Shown here: piece after piece, positions 35,180-44,374 of the stretch | How positions within the stretch are numbered: position 1 is the stretch's first letter | Layout of the letters: each line of letters starts with the position of its first letter | NCBI GenBank assembly: GCA_035307765.1 | Contig: DATGHU010000040.1 | Location: 34,983 to 98,982 of the forward strand | DNA from: a bacterium | Lineage (GTDB): Bacteria; Sysuimicrobiota; Sysuimicrobiia; Sysuimicrobiales; Segetimicrobiaceae | Reading direction: 5' to 3' | Length of the DNA: 64,000 nt | Position numbers and translations under genes: made by a program | The notes under the pieces: model-generated | Told to the model about the DNA's origin: nothing | The model's database searches: none | The model's input: only the letters and a program-made list of their open reading frames with translations

Positions 35180-36700
35180 TTAGTGTCCGCGAATCCCCGT
35201 TAAATCCTCACTACGGAGCCAAACCGGGGGGAGGACGGGCGAATTCCCAGCCGGGTGCCCCGCCTGATCGAGATGCACCAACGTCCAGGGGCTGCGGTCG
35301 ACCAGCGCCTTGAGCGGCCCCACGGTCGCGGCTTGGAATAATGCGCTCACCGGATCGCCGAGCGGTGCCAAGGGGAGCACCACGTAGATCCCCGGGCCGA
35401 CGCTCCGGGCCCCGGCGCCGACCGGGAGCGCGAGGTCGGCGGGCAGGGTGTGCCGGGCGGTCAGGGACTGCGGCACCTGGAACAGGAGCGGCAGCCGCCC
35501 CAAATGCCCGTCGCGATAAAACAACCGGAACTCCAACCGGTACTGGGCCTCCCGAATCGCCCGATGCCTCAGCCGGAGGACAACGTAGAGATGCGCCGCG
35601 TCCTCGGCGAAGGCCACCGACTCCAGTTTGACGCTGCCCTCTGCGGCGTGGAGGAAGGACCCCCCCGCGGGCCCGCGGATCGCGGCCGGGACGCGGTCCC
35701 ACCCCTCGGGGACCGAGAGCGACAACCCGTCTCCGTGCAGCCGCAACGGCCAGACCTCAGGCGGGGGGGCGAAGAGCTCGTTGCGGCGCACGAAGCTCAG
35801 CATATACGTGCGGAGCAATTCCACCTGGCTGGAATATTCGCGGATCGCCGCCCGCTTCGCGTTCTCGTCGCCTGGCCCCAGGGGAAACTGCGCCCAGGCC
35901 GTTTCGGTTCCCACGAGGTCCCTCGGCGGATTGAGGAAGAGATCCGGCGCATACGCCTCGGGAGCGGGCCACATCGCGTGATGAACGAGATACGTCCACA
36001 CGTGCACCCTCTTCGCCCACGCAGGGTCTTCGAAGGAGTACCGTTGGATCGCGGTGACGACAAAGGCCGCCGCCGCCCAGTGATCGCGGTGGGTATCGGC
36101 GGGGGTGTGCATCACGATGATGCTGGGGCGCTCCTGCCGGAGCAGGTTTTCCACGTCACCGAGAACGTTCTCTCCGCAGTAGCCGGCTTCGGCCCGGTAT
36201 CCGAGAGGATACGGCGACCGGTTTCGTCGGGTGTACGGTGAGGTGTAGGGACGACCACAGTCCCAGGCGGACCCCCACAGCACGGGGAGTCCCCGATCCG
36301 GGTACCCGAGGAAGGTGACCCGCGCGGGAGGCAACCCCAGATGCGCCGCGGCGGCGAGGGCCTCCCGCTGTCTGCGCTTCCCATACTCGATGAACTGCCG
36401 GGGAGTGCTGAACAGTGTGCGGAACCCCACGTCGACCCCTTCGACGTAGCCATCCCCGTTGGTGAACGTAACGACCCGTACCCGAGCCCCAACGGCGGTC
36501 GCGGCATGGACCATGCCCCCCGCCCCAAGGGTCTCGTCGTCCGGGTGTGCGCCGAACACCAGGATCGAATCGTGGGCCGTCGGATGGTACGAGAGCACTG
36601 GAACGGGGATCCCGGAGGTCGCGGGCGCGGAGAACCCGGGGGCCGCCGCGATCGGTGCATACCCCCCCCACCCGGCCACGGTGGCGAGCAATGACAGCAC
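35180..36700 (-). CDS. Secreted PIG-L family N-acetyl-sugar deacetylase
   Basis: 506 residues from GTG 36700 with a signal peptide (MLSLLATVAGWGGYAPIAAAPG). The PIG-L/LmbE zinc domain has AHPDDETLGAGG at 51-62, VVTFTNGDGY, and the THRDHWAAAA motif with the third His. A beta-rich region (about 330-500) follows that may bind carbohydrate. PIG-L enzymes deacetylate GlcNAc-linked substrates, and a secreted form suggests cell-surface or environmental glycans. It lies 66 bases downstream of the moxR start on the same strand, and its transcription is probably separate. Confidence 0.88.
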   Translation of the reverse strand: MLSLLATVAGWGGYAPIAAAPGFSAPATSGIPVPVLSYHPTAHDSILVFGAHPDDETLGAGGMVHAATAVGARVRVVTFTNGDGYVEGVDVGFRTLFSTPRQFIEYGKRRQREALAAAAHLGLPPARVTFLGYPDRGLPVLWGSAWDCGRPYTSPYTRRNRSPYPLGYRAEAGYCGENVLGDVENLLRQERPSIIVMHTPADTHRDHWAAAAFVVTAIQRYSFEDPAWAKRVHVWTYLVHHAMWPAPEAYAPDLFLNPPRDLVGTETAWAQFPLGPGDENAKRAAIREYSSQVELLRTYMLSFVRRNELFAPPPEVWPLRLHGDGLSLSVPEGWDRVPAAIRGPAGGSFLHAAEGSVKLESVAFAEDAAHLYVVLRLRHRAIREAQYRLEFRLFYRDGHLGRLPLLFQVPQSLTARHTLPADLALPVGAGARSVGPGIYVVLPLAPLGDPVSALFQAATVGPLKALVDRSPWTLVHLDQAGHPAGNSPVLPPVWLRSEDLTGIRGH

Positions 36701-36898
36701 CGTGCCCCGTAAGACCCCATGCGGTATCCGTAGCGTCGCGGCGGGTGCCTCCCTGAGTCTCCGGGATCGTTACCGGCGACGGCGATGCCGAGCCAGGGCA
36801 GAATGAGAAGTTCGCAATTGCGACACCGCCCCCCTCCCCCGGCCGCACCGCGAGGGCAACTCCGCAGGAGGGGCGGACGGATCCGGCCTGTGGTGCGA

Positions 36899-38485
36899 TT
36901 ACGACAAAGTCGCCGTTACCTTGGCCACCGGCGAGATCACCCGTCCATCGTCGGCGACGGCCGCCGCGGTGATAACGACCGTCAACCCGTACACGGGAGG
37001 TTTTTCCGTAAACTCGGCCGACCAGTTGCCGTTCTGGTCCGCCGTCACGGTTTGATTCCCGAGCGAGCCGTCGACCTTGAAGAGCAGCACCGCCCCGTTG
37101 TAGTCGGCGGTGATCTTGATGCGGCTTCCCGGCGCGGCTCGTCCGCTCACCGTGAACGGGGATCCAATCGACGCTCCGTCCGCCGGACTGACGATCATCG
37201 GGACGACGACGGCCGCGGGAGCGGGAAGGCCCGCGTTGATCTGCACGCGGTTCTGGGCCGTTGCGGTAAACACCTGGCCGTCCGGCGCCGTCAGGCGGAC
37301 GACCACCTCCGCTCCTTGCATCCGATCTCCCGGCTGTACCGTATAGCTCCCGTAGTAGGTCCCGCGCTCAGATGTGGATTCCACCATGGGGATCCCCGAG
37401 CGGAGGGTGCCGATGGAAAACGTCGCATGCCCCTGCTGGCTCCCGGAAGCCACCACCTCCAGCACGTCCCCCGCGTTGAGGGTGCGGCCGGAGGGCGTCG
37501 TCGTGACCGAGGTAATTCCCGCAGGAGGGGCAGCCCCTTTACTGATGGTGACGGCCCAGATCTCGTTCGTCTGCGGGTTGACCCGCATCCGCACTTCATC
37601 GCCCGGCCGAAGCGCGCTGGGGGTCACGGCCGTGCCGCCCTGGGCGACCTGGGCGGAACGGTTGAGCCGATACGTGTCGCCGTTCTCGAGGACGACCACG
37701 CCGGCGTCGGTCGTGGCGATCACCTTCCCCGAGACCTCTTTAAACGTCGCCCGGACGGATTGGGCGGTTCCGCTGGGGTCGACGATCGCCTGGACCTCAT
37801 CCCCGGGGCGAAGCGCGTCCAACGCCACCGAACCTCCCCGATTGTCGACCGCGTTCACCCGACTGATCGAGGTGACCGAGGTCACTTTGTAGGTGTAGAG
37901 GTTCTGGTCCACCTGAACCTGAATCTGGCCGGCCGGTGCGTTCACCGCCACCACCGTGCCCGTGACCGCGGTCGACGCCGGCGCCGGCTGCGGCTGAGGG
38001 GCGGGCGGGTAGGTTTGCGAGGGCGGCAGGGTCGACGCCGCCTGGCTTGTGATTTTGACCGTCGCGCTCGTCTCGTCCCACGAGACCTCTGCGCCCAGGG
38101 CCTGACTAATGAACCTCAGCGGGACCAACGTCCGGCCACCGACCAGCATCGCCGGCACGTCCATGGGGGTGGGCTGTCCGTTGATCTGCGCCTGGGTGTT
38201 CCCGATGCGCAGGGTGATGATCGTGTCCCCCCGGCCGGCCGTCACGGTCTGTGTGCCCGAATCCCAAAACACCTCAGCACCGAGACGCTGGAACACCCCC
38301 CGCAACGGCACAAGGACGCGCCCCGAGGCGATCATCGGTGGGACGTCGAACGCGACAGGGCCCCCATCGACCAGCACCTTTACCGCGGGCGCGGAGGTCT
38401 GCGCGTAGACGCCAACCACCATCCCCGGACCCATCAGCAGAGCCAGCATCATCGCCAAAAGTCTTGCCTGCCGGATACGTCGCAT
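36899..38485 (-). CDS. Secreted copper-amine-oxidase-N-domain protein with Ig-like tail
   Basis: 528 residues from ATG 38485 (MRRIRQARLLAMMLALLMGP), which has a GAGAGGTGG ribosome site. After the signal peptide come two copies of the copper-amine-oxidase N1 half-domain (GRVLVPLRGVFQRLGAEVFWD and GRTLVPLRFISQALGAEVSWD, about 50-150). A Pro/Gln-rich linker follows, then OB-like beta regions (about 175-330), and Ig-like domains (VSPADGASIGSPFTVSGRA, about 430-520). Despite the name this domain is not catalytic; in bacteria it acts as a cell-wall-binding or assembly module. It is monocistronic. Confidence 0.85.
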   Translation of the reverse strand: MRRIRQARLLAMMLALLMGPGMVVGVYAQTSAPAVKVLVDGGPVAFDVPPMIASGRVLVPLRGVFQRLGAEVFWDSGTQTVTAGRGDTIITLRIGNTQAQINGQPTPMDVPAMLVGGRTLVPLRFISQALGAEVSWDETSATVKITSQAASTLPPSQTYPPAPQPQPAPASTAVTGTVVAVNAPAGQIQVQVDQNLYTYKVTSVTSISRVNAVDNRGGSVALDALRPGDEVQAIVDPSGTAQSVRATFKEVSGKVIATTDAGVVVLENGDTYRLNRSAQVAQGGTAVTPSALRPGDEVRMRVNPQTNEIWAVTISKGAAPPAGITSVTTTPSGRTLNAGDVLEVVASGSQQGHATFSIGTLRSGIPMVESTSERGTYYGSYTVQPGDRMQGAEVVVRLTAPDGQVFTATAQNRVQINAGLPAPAAVVVPMIVSPADGASIGSPFTVSGRAAPGSRIKITADYNGAVLLFKVDGSLGNQTVTADQNGNWSAEFTEKPPVYGLTVVITAAAVADDGRVISPVAKVTATLS

Positions 38486-38556
38486 GAGGCCACCTCTCGA
38501 TCTCAACTGCATCCTTAAGCGGTATTTGCCCGAGACACACCGGTTTTAGATAGGTT

Positions 38557-38586
38557 GAGGGAGGACCGACCGATCGGTCCTCCCTC
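38557..38586. terminator. Perfect 13-bp palindromic hairpin upstream of the copper-amine-oxidase-N gene
   Basis: GAGGGAGGACCGA at 38557-38569 pairs exactly with TCGGTCCTCCCTC at 38574-38586 across the loop CCGA. It lies 72 bases upstream of the leftward gene start at 38485 and downstream of the leftward microprotein (38704-38766). No T-run follows on either strand. It could terminate the microprotein transcript, act as an attenuator-like leader hairpin, or bind a dimeric regulator. Confidence 0.4.
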
Positions 38587-38703
38587 GTGGCGCTGCCCTG
38601 TCAACGGAACGCTCCACAACGGAGCGGGCGCTCCCATCCCCCACAGTTCCATCCGCCCGTGGATGCGGCGGTTCTTACCCGATCGCTCGGTCCCTAGACG
38701 GCC

Positions 38704-38766
38704 CTACCGGAGAATCATGTGCCCGGTGGCCGCCAGAATCAGGAGGCCCAACAGGAGGAAGATCAT
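38704..38766 (-). CDS. Single-helix membrane microprotein (20 residues)
   Basis: ATG 38766 opens a 20-codon frame reading MIFLLLGLLILAATGHMILR and ending in TAG. GGGGG sits about 10 bases upstream (AAAGGGGGTGT), a strong ribosome site for this window. Nearly all residues are hydrophobic with one His and a C-terminal Arg, giving one transmembrane helix. Its size and composition resemble KdpF-type small subunits, but no kdp genes are near. It could be a spurious frame; conservation would decide. Confidence 0.4.
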   Translation of the reverse strand: MIFLLLGLLILAATGHMILR

Positions 38767-38901
38767 GGAAATGACACCCCCTTTCGCGATCCTAGGTTCC
38801 GTTGAGTATGTATTCCCGACTCCGCTGAGGCTTAAACCTCGCGCCTCGATGGTGACCTCGCTGAAACCTCGGGCGGATCTCCACCCACCCGGCGCAAGAC
38901 C

Positions 38902-39594
38902 TCAGGACCGTTCTTGGTCCATCAGCCGGATGATCGGACGGAGGCGGAGGTAGAGCCGGGCGGTGGCCCGGGCGTCGCCCAGACAATACCGGGCAATCTC
39001 CTCATACTTCCGCTCCCGGTAGAGGCCCGCGACGTCACGGCCGTCCATTTCCGCCTTCGGCGAATCGATGCCAAATTGGCGGCACCAGAAGTCAAGGTTC
39101 CCGCCAGGACGCCGGGAGTCCCTAAAGCTCAGCACCTCCGCCAGGTCGCAATGGTCCTGGAAACTGTAGCGGTAGGGCAGCAGGTTCCGAGTGGGTACCA
39201 CCCCCAAGATCGCCGAGCGCAGCATCAGGTACGGCGCATCGAAGGACCGGCCGTAGAAAGTCACGATGGTTCCGGCCGCGTCGCTGATGATCCGCCAAAA
39301 CTCCCGCAGCAGGGCGTCTTCCCGATCTTGAAAGAGCTTGGCATGGGGAGGGAAGTCTGTCCAGTCCTGCGCGCTTCCTTCGAGGAGGATGGCCCCGCGG
39401 TCCTCGTCAGGGTACCAGAGGCCGACGGCGACGATGTTCCCCGTGCCCGGGTGCAGCCCTAACCTTTCCGGTATCTCATCGCGCTGGGTCTCCCCCTTCG
39501 CCGTATCGAGGAGGTAGGCCTGGACCTCGGGAGCCAACGTGCCCCAATCCTGGCCCACCGTCTCGATGTCGATCGCTATTGGGGGTTTGGCCAT
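38902..39594 (-). CDS. DEDD-type 3'-5' exonuclease / RNase H-like protein
   Basis: 230 residues. The acidic motifs are IDIETV at the N-terminus (D-x-E), GRSFDAPYLML (third Asp, about 118-128) and YCLGDARATARLYLRL near the end (fourth Asp with a following D/Y-type residue). This matches the predicted PolB-exo-2/YprB-like exonuclease family. It would degrade or trim single-stranded nucleic acid. No helicase partner is adjacent. It is monocistronic; the divergent neighbour is a small protein. Confidence 0.85.
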   Translation of the reverse strand: MAKPPIAIDIETVGQDWGTLAPEVQAYLLDTAKGETQRDEIPERLGLHPGTGNIVAVGLWYPDEDRGAILLEGSAQDWTDFPPHAKLFQDREDALLREFWRIISDAAGTIVTFYGRSFDAPYLMLRSAILGVVPTRNLLPYRYSFQDHCDLAEVLSFRDSRRPGGNLDFWCRQFGIDSPKAEMDGRDVAGLYRERKYEEIARYCLGDARATARLYLRLRPIIRLMDQERS

Positions 39595-39826
39595 CCGGCG
39601 GGCGCCTCCTCAAACCGGCGGGCGCGAACCGTACCAGCGCCACACATCTTTTCGCCTGCCCCCGGATGACCACCTCCACACCTGCGCTCGACGGCGAGCG
39701 CAGCGCCGCCGGCCGGGTGGTCCACAAGCACCTGTCTTTTGGGCAATAACTCCTTGCGCGCGTCGAGCCCGCGACACGGGATCGCCGCCGCACCCGAACG
39801 CAGCGGCAAGAACCGGAGGCCCGTGG

Positions 39827-40144
39827 ATGCGACTCGACGACCTCGAAATCTCCGACGCGGAGTTGCACGACTGGGGGCGGGCGATTGAGAAAACGCCCTC
39901 CGAAGAGTTTAACTTAGACGACCTCCCCTTCGGCAAGCAGGTCGTCCATTGGATCGATGAGACGATCCTCACGCTGCTCGAGTACGGCCGAAACGAGGCG
40001 CTGCACTATAAGAAGGCGGCGGAGATCGCGCGCCGCGCCACCGCGCTTTCACGCATGACCCTGGACCCCCGCCCCATCACGGCCTTTAAGATCGGCGAGC
40101 GCTGGCTGGTCAAGGTCTTATCGGAATTCGGCTGCCGCATCTAG
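39827..40144 (+). CDS. Small conserved hypothetical protein
   Basis: 105 residues from ATG 39827, which has GGAGG 8 bases upstream; the longer open frame upstream is antisense to the exonuclease and low-complexity. The protein is mixed alpha/beta with an acidic N-terminal half (EISDAELHDWGRAIEKTPSEEFNLDDLPFGKQ) and a basic C-terminal half (RRATALSRMTLDPRPITAFKIGERWLVK). No family was recognised. It stands between two leftward genes. Confidence 0.65.
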   Translation: MRLDDLEISDAELHDWGRAIEKTPSEEFNLDDLPFGKQVVHWIDETILTLLEYGRNEALHYKKAAEIARRATALSRMTLDPRPITAFKIGERWLVKVLSEFGCRI

Positions 40145-40280
40145 CCCCCGAGAGCAAAGGAACGACGCAGGGACAGCATTCTCCGTTCGGCGGGCGGGTT
40201 GGGTCGACGCGTGGACAAGGACCAGCCCCCGCGACGACATGCCTTGCTTCACGGCTGATGGTGCGGTGCGCCGGCGCGAG

Positions 40281-41510
40281 CTAGGACCAATGGCGCTCGT
40301 CGACGAGCACGGGCCGCGCGTCCGCCAGAGTCCCCGGCGCGACTAACTCCATCACTACCCGAAGGCGCGTCACGTCCTTGACGGCGGCCGCCACCCTCTC
40401 GGCGAGCGTCGCATCGGGTCGTTCCGCCTCCACGCGAGCAACGAGCTCGTCTAGGTTGCCATCCCGGCGGACAACAAACTGGTAGCGGTGTGCCTCGGGA
40501 TGGCGGGCCATCGCCGACCGCAGCGCGGACGGATGCACGAAGAGCCCGCGCACCTTGACCGCGTCGCCGGTCCGCCCAAGAATCCCGTGCAGACGCGGCG
40601 CCGTCCGGCCACACCGGCAGGCGCGCGGACCAGCACCGAAAGATCCCCCGTCGCAAGGCGCAGCAGCGGATAGGTAGGATCGAGCAGGGTGACGACGATC
40701 TCGCCCGGTTCCTCCGGTCCGGCCGGCGCCGGTCTCGGGATCGACGAGTTCCACGATGCACCGGTCCGCAAGGTGAAGCCCTTCGGCGAAGGGACACTCA
40801 TACGCGATGACCCCGGCGTCGGCCGTTGCGTACGCCTGCTGCGCGCGCACGCCGCGGGAGGCGAAGTGCAGGCGCAGGGACTCCGGAAGCGGCTCCGCGG
40901 AGACAAGCGCCACCTCCAAGCAGAGGTCGATCGCAAGGTCACCGGCCTTTTCGAGCAGTATCGCCAGAAAGCTCGGCGTGCCCACATATCCCGTGGCGCG
41001 CAGGTGAGCCGCGGCCCGACACTGCAGTTCCGTATTCCCGACACCGCCCGGGATGACGATCGCGCCCAGCGCGAGCGCCCCTCCTTCCATGATCGAGCCG
41101 GCGGGGCTCATATGATAGGAGAACGAGTTCAGCACAACGTCGCCCGCCCGGAATCCAGCCGCGTGCATGGCCGGTGCACAACCCCAGGGGTCCGGTCCAG
41201 CGCCCTCGGGTTCGTAGATCGGTCCCGGGGAGGCGAAGAGCTTGCGCACCCGTTCCCACGCTCCCCAACCGGCAAGCGGCGGCGCACCGGCCTGGTAGGC
41301 GGGCAGCGCCTCTTTGCGCAGGAGGGGCACCCGTTGCAGGAGGTCGATCGTGGGGACGCCGTCAAGCAACCCCGCCCGTTCGGCCGCATCGCGGGCGCCC
41401 GCCGCCGACGTCTCCGCCAGCGCCAGGCCCAACCGCCGCAATTGCCGAGCCTGGCGAGCGTCAGGAGGGTCGCCTTCCGCCGGAGAGTGGAGCGAATCAG
41501 AGCGCGTCAT
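40281..41510 (-). CDS. Phenylacetate-CoA-ligase-like AMP-binding protein, central segment out of frame
   Basis: 409 codons, continuous from ATG 41510. The N-terminal part and C-terminal part (CGRTAPRLHGILGRTGDAVKVRG) belong to the acyl-adenylating enzymes that make acyl-CoA from aromatic or fatty acids. The middle, about codons 263-295 (40625-40725), reads as non-family sequence, while the next forward frame there holds the expected GEIVVTLLDPTYPLLRLATGD motif. So one base is gained and one lost within about 100 bases, leaving ends in frame. The product lacks that segment in its normal form. It follows livF by a 4-base gap, as in aromatic-acid uptake clusters. Confidence 0.75.
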   Translation of the reverse strand: MTRSDSLHSPAEGDPPDARQARQLRRLGLALAETSAAGARDAAERAGLLDGVPTIDLLQRVPLLRKEALPAYQAGAPPLAGWGAWERVRKLFASPGPIYEPEGAGPDPWGCAPAMHAAGFRAGDVVLNSFSYHMSPAGSIMEGGALALGAIVIPGGVGNTELQCRAAAHLRATGYVGTPSFLAILLEKAGDLAIDLCLEVALVSAEPLPESLRLHFASRGVRAQQAYATADAGVIAYECPFAEGLHLADRCIVELVDPETGAGRTGGTGRDRRHPARSYLSAAAPCDGGSFGAGPRACRCGRTAPRLHGILGRTGDAVKVRGLFVHPSALRSAMARHPEAHRYQFVVRRDGNLDELVARVEAERPDATLAERVAAAVKDVTRLRVVMELVAPGTLADARPVLVDERHWS

Positions 41511-41514
41511 GCGG

Positions 41515-42144
41515 TCAGGAGAGCCACCGCTTACGGCGCCGGTAGTGCTTCACATCCCGATAACTCCGCCGCTGTCCCTCCCCGGAAAGACCCAGATAGA
41601 ACTCCTTCACGTCCTCGTTGGCGCGCAGCGCCGCCGCGCTGCCATCCAGCGCGACGCGGCCATTTTCGAGCACGTAGCCGTACTCGACGATCTCCAGCGC
41701 CCGTGCGGCATTTTGCTCCGCCAGCAGGATCGCCACGCGCTCCTCCCGGTTGAGGCGGACCATGATGTCGAAGATCTCGCCGACAAGAAGGGGGGCGAGT
41801 CCCATCGAGGGTTCATCGAGAAGCATGAGACGCGGCCGCGCCATCAGCGCCCGCCCGATGGCCAGCATCTGCTGTTCACCGCCTGAGGTGTACCCGGCCC
41901 GCACGCGGCGCCGCTCCGCGAGCCGCGGGACATAATTGTACACGGCATCGAGATCCCGTCGCACCGCCGCCGCATCGCGCCGGACATACGCGCCGGTCAA
42001 CAGGTTCTCTTCGACGGTCAGGTGCTCGAACGGCCGGCGCCCCTCCATCACCTGCACCACACCGCGGCGGACGACCTCTGCCGGGTCGCACGTATCGAGG
42101 CGCCGGCCGGCGAATTCGACGGTACCCCGCGTCACCGCAGCCAA
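41515..42144 (-). pseudogene. livF: Truncated branched-chain amino acid ABC ATPase LivF
   Basis: 209 codons. Compared with LivF, the N-terminal about 45 residues with Walker A are missing. The remainder is normal: GVVQVMEGRRPFEHLTVEENLL, the signature SGGEQQMLAIGRALMARP, Walker B LMLLDEPSMGLAP and the AEQN switch. The family match starts at about codon 2 (AVTRGTVEFAG), and a TAA precedes the first possible start. It cannot hydrolyse ATP, so it is a remnant of a Liv operon whose other genes are not in the window. Confidence 0.8.
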
Positions 42145-42502
42145 GGCAGAGGGGGATTAGGGGGCAGCTGTTGACGCGAGTCCATTTGTGACCATTGGAG
42201 GAGCGTTCGATGCCAAATGTTCGCTGAATAATTCGTCCAATGGGTACCCGCGTTAGCAAGAACTCGCGGAACCCTAGGGTGTCGCGTTGACCGCGGCGGA
42301 CGTCGAAGCGATCTACCATCGGGTGCCCACGATCAAGGCTACGCTCCCGCCCTCAGGCCGCAGGTGACCGACGGACTCGAGCCGCCGTAGGAGTTCGTGG
42401 TTGGACTGGCTCCAATACCCGAGAATTAATGAAGCATACTTTTGACTGAGGACACTGGGTGAGCGTAGCGCGGGACTTTTGATTGGATCTCATTCGCTAA
42501 CG
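42145..42502. other. Intergenic stretch between livF remnant and secreted glycosidase-like gene
   Basis: 358 bases, less GC-rich than the flanks. Nothing coding was recognised. A 6-bp hairpin TCGCTA-ACGC-TAGCGA overlaps the stop of the leftward gene (42494-42509) and may mark its terminator. Confidence 0.4.
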
Positions 42503-43723
42503 CTAGCGAGCCCACTCGTCGTGCGCCCGCGTGATCGCCCCTGCGAATTGGATCGCATCCGGCGGGAACACTTCAACGAACGCGCCCTTTTCATTGGGGC
42601 CGGATCCGCCCTCGGGGTGTATGCCGGCCTCGAGCAGGCTCAGGAATGAGGCGTCGGTACAGCGAGTCGCATTCCCAAACTCCCCGCCGCAGGCGGCGCC
42701 TTTCCCCTCGCCACCCAGGTAGAAGTTCGTCTGCCACGCAACCGGTACCATGAACCGTTTTGCCAGTTCCATCACCAACGGCCGAACAGGTTTACCGGCT
42801 ATCAGCCAGTCCATCTGAAGTAGAAAATGGCCACGGGATACGCTTTCCGCCGCGCCGACAATATCGGCGTTTATTTTGCGAATGGCAGTCTTTGCCCGAC
42901 CTCCACTCTGGGCCCCCCCATTTTCCCCGATCGGCGGAAACGAGCCCTCGGGTATGATGGGGAGCGCCAACCAAGTGTCTGGGAAGGCTCGCGTCCACGC
43001 CGTCGCAACGCCTCGCACGGCTTGAACAACGAGCGCAGGCCGGTACCCAACGCTCCTCCAAGTGGCGATTGCGTCCGAGACGCCCGGGTTTCCGGTCTCT
43101 CGAGGCGTTTCGGCAGGCAGACGGGCCTCATCGGTGTCCGTGTTGACTCCCGTGAGCTTTGCGACAGAGACGTACTTCAGAACATCGATCGAACGCAGGT
43201 GCTGCGCGACATGATCAAGCATATCGGCAAAAGCGGCCTGATACGTGGGGTCCCAGGGCGGCGCAAGGGTCACGTTGATGAGGTGTCCCTGGCCCTGATG
43301 ATGCGAAAAAACAAAGTTGAGCTTCTTGGCACTTTGGTCCTTGGACGACGCCTGGTAGATCCAACCCGGCGCGTTCCCCCCTGCGAGGATACCGAGTTCG
43401 ATCGACAGACCATGCGAGCGCACGAGCTTGATCCTGCGGTCAAACTCTGAAAAATCATACACACCCCTGGAAGGTTCGATCTCCGCCCACGTCATGACGA
43501 CGGCGCCGCCATTGAACCCGTTGACGGTAAGCGCCTTCTCCCATGTGCCGTTCTGGACGAAGGCCGGGTACGAGTAGACATAGAGACCCTGGGGCGGCGA
43601 CCCCATGGCGGCGCTGTGGGCTGGGATCGCGCCAGCATATGAAAGAAGCACCGTCAGGCATAGCGCCGCAATTCGAATGAGCGAGTTCGACGCTCCGTTG
43701 AACATGTGCCGGTCTCTTTTCAT
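42503..43723 (-). CDS. Secreted glycoside-hydrolase-like (TIM-barrel) protein
   Basis: 406 residues with a signal peptide (MKRDRHMFNGASNSLIRIAALCLTVLLSYAGAI shortened here to its hydrophobic core SLIRIAALCLTVLLS). The barrel-like part includes MTWAEIEPSRG at about 77-87, the W-x-E-I-E-P-x-x-G pattern seen in GH5/GH42-like enzymes, and ELGILAGGNAPGW. An alternative start is ATG at codon 7. The catalytic acid is unclear and no known family can be named. It is the only gene in an AT-richer stretch, flanked by the livF remnant and tRNA-Pro, which suggests recent acquisition. Confidence 0.65.
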   Translation of the reverse strand: MKRDRHMFNGASNSLIRIAALCLTVLLSYAGAIPAHSAAMGSPPQGLYVYSYPAFVQNGTWEKALTVNGFNGGAVVMTWAEIEPSRGVYDFSEFDRRIKLVRSHGLSIELGILAGGNAPGWIYQASSKDQSAKKLNFVFSHHQGQGHLINVTLAPPWDPTYQAAFADMLDHVAQHLRSIDVLKYVSVAKLTGVNTDTDEARLPAETPRETGNPGVSDAIATWRSVGYRPALVVQAVRGVATAWTRAFPDTWLALPIIPEGSFPPIGENGGAQSGGRAKTAIRKINADIVGAAESVSRGHFLLQMDWLIAGKPVRPLVMELAKRFMVPVAWQTNFYLGGEGKGAACGGEFGNATRCTDASFLSLLEAGIHPEGGSGPNEKGAFVEVFPPDAIQFAGAITRAHDEWAR

Positions 43724-44079
43724 GTGCTCATCTTAGCGGACTTCGCCAAGAATATATGGAACCGAAAATTCTCTATCGGTTTCTGAACTGACATTTCCGT
43801 TTTGATGCCCTCACTCCTTCCCTTCGCAGAGCCCAGCCCCATCCGCGTCATCCGGACCCCCTGGGCGCCCCAGAACGCCCGTTTGGGCCCCGTTGGGACC
43901 CTCGACGCTCCGTATAGCCACGCTGGCAGGCGATTTCTCGGACATCGATCCCACCTCCGGCATTGGATACACTGTCGCCTCTGCGGCGACTGACGGGATT
44001 GTCGTGCCAGCGAGGTTCTCGGGCGGAGTTCTGTGCAAGTCCTCGGGCGAATCGTGCGGAAACCTTATCCTGTTTGGTT
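43724..44079. other. Intergenic stretch next to tRNA-Pro
   Basis: 356 bases. A leftward frame that covers part of it also crosses the tRNA and has no ribosome site, so it is not called. The region lies just beyond the 3' end of the tRNA, a common insertion site for mobile elements, but no integrase or repeat was seen. Confidence 0.4.
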
Positions 44080-44156
44080 TGGTCGGGGCGCCCGGACTTG
44101 AACCGGGGACCTTCTGCTCCCAAAGCAGACGCGCTACCAAGCTGCGCCACGCCCCG
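44080..44156 (-). tRNA. tRNA-Pro (anticodon TGG)
   Basis: A 77-base cloverleaf on the minus strand. Acceptor stem CGGGGCG/CGCCCCG, D-stem GCGC/GCGC, anticodon stem TCTGC/GCAGA with loop TTTGGGA giving TGG, and T-arm CCCGG/CCGGG with TTCAAGT. The CCA is encoded (44080-44082) after discriminator A. Confidence 0.96.
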
Positions 44157-44374
44157 ATTTCTACGCCTTTCCGCGTCGTGACCGATTACACGATTCCTGG
44201 CGCGCTGAGTCGCCCTCTATTATACCGGGTATTAGGGTTCTCCACGACCCCGAGTCCACCTTGCCAAGCCCAGCAGACACCAGCTTTCCAGCCCCATCTC
44301 CATTGAGCCAGGAGTTCGGGAATGGGACGGTGAAGGGAACGACGCGTATCCCTGGCGTGAACGGAGTGCCACAC

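Noticed and set aside
43811..44150. Frames on the minus strand overlapping tRNA-Pro
   Set aside because: They read through the tRNA gene and have no support.
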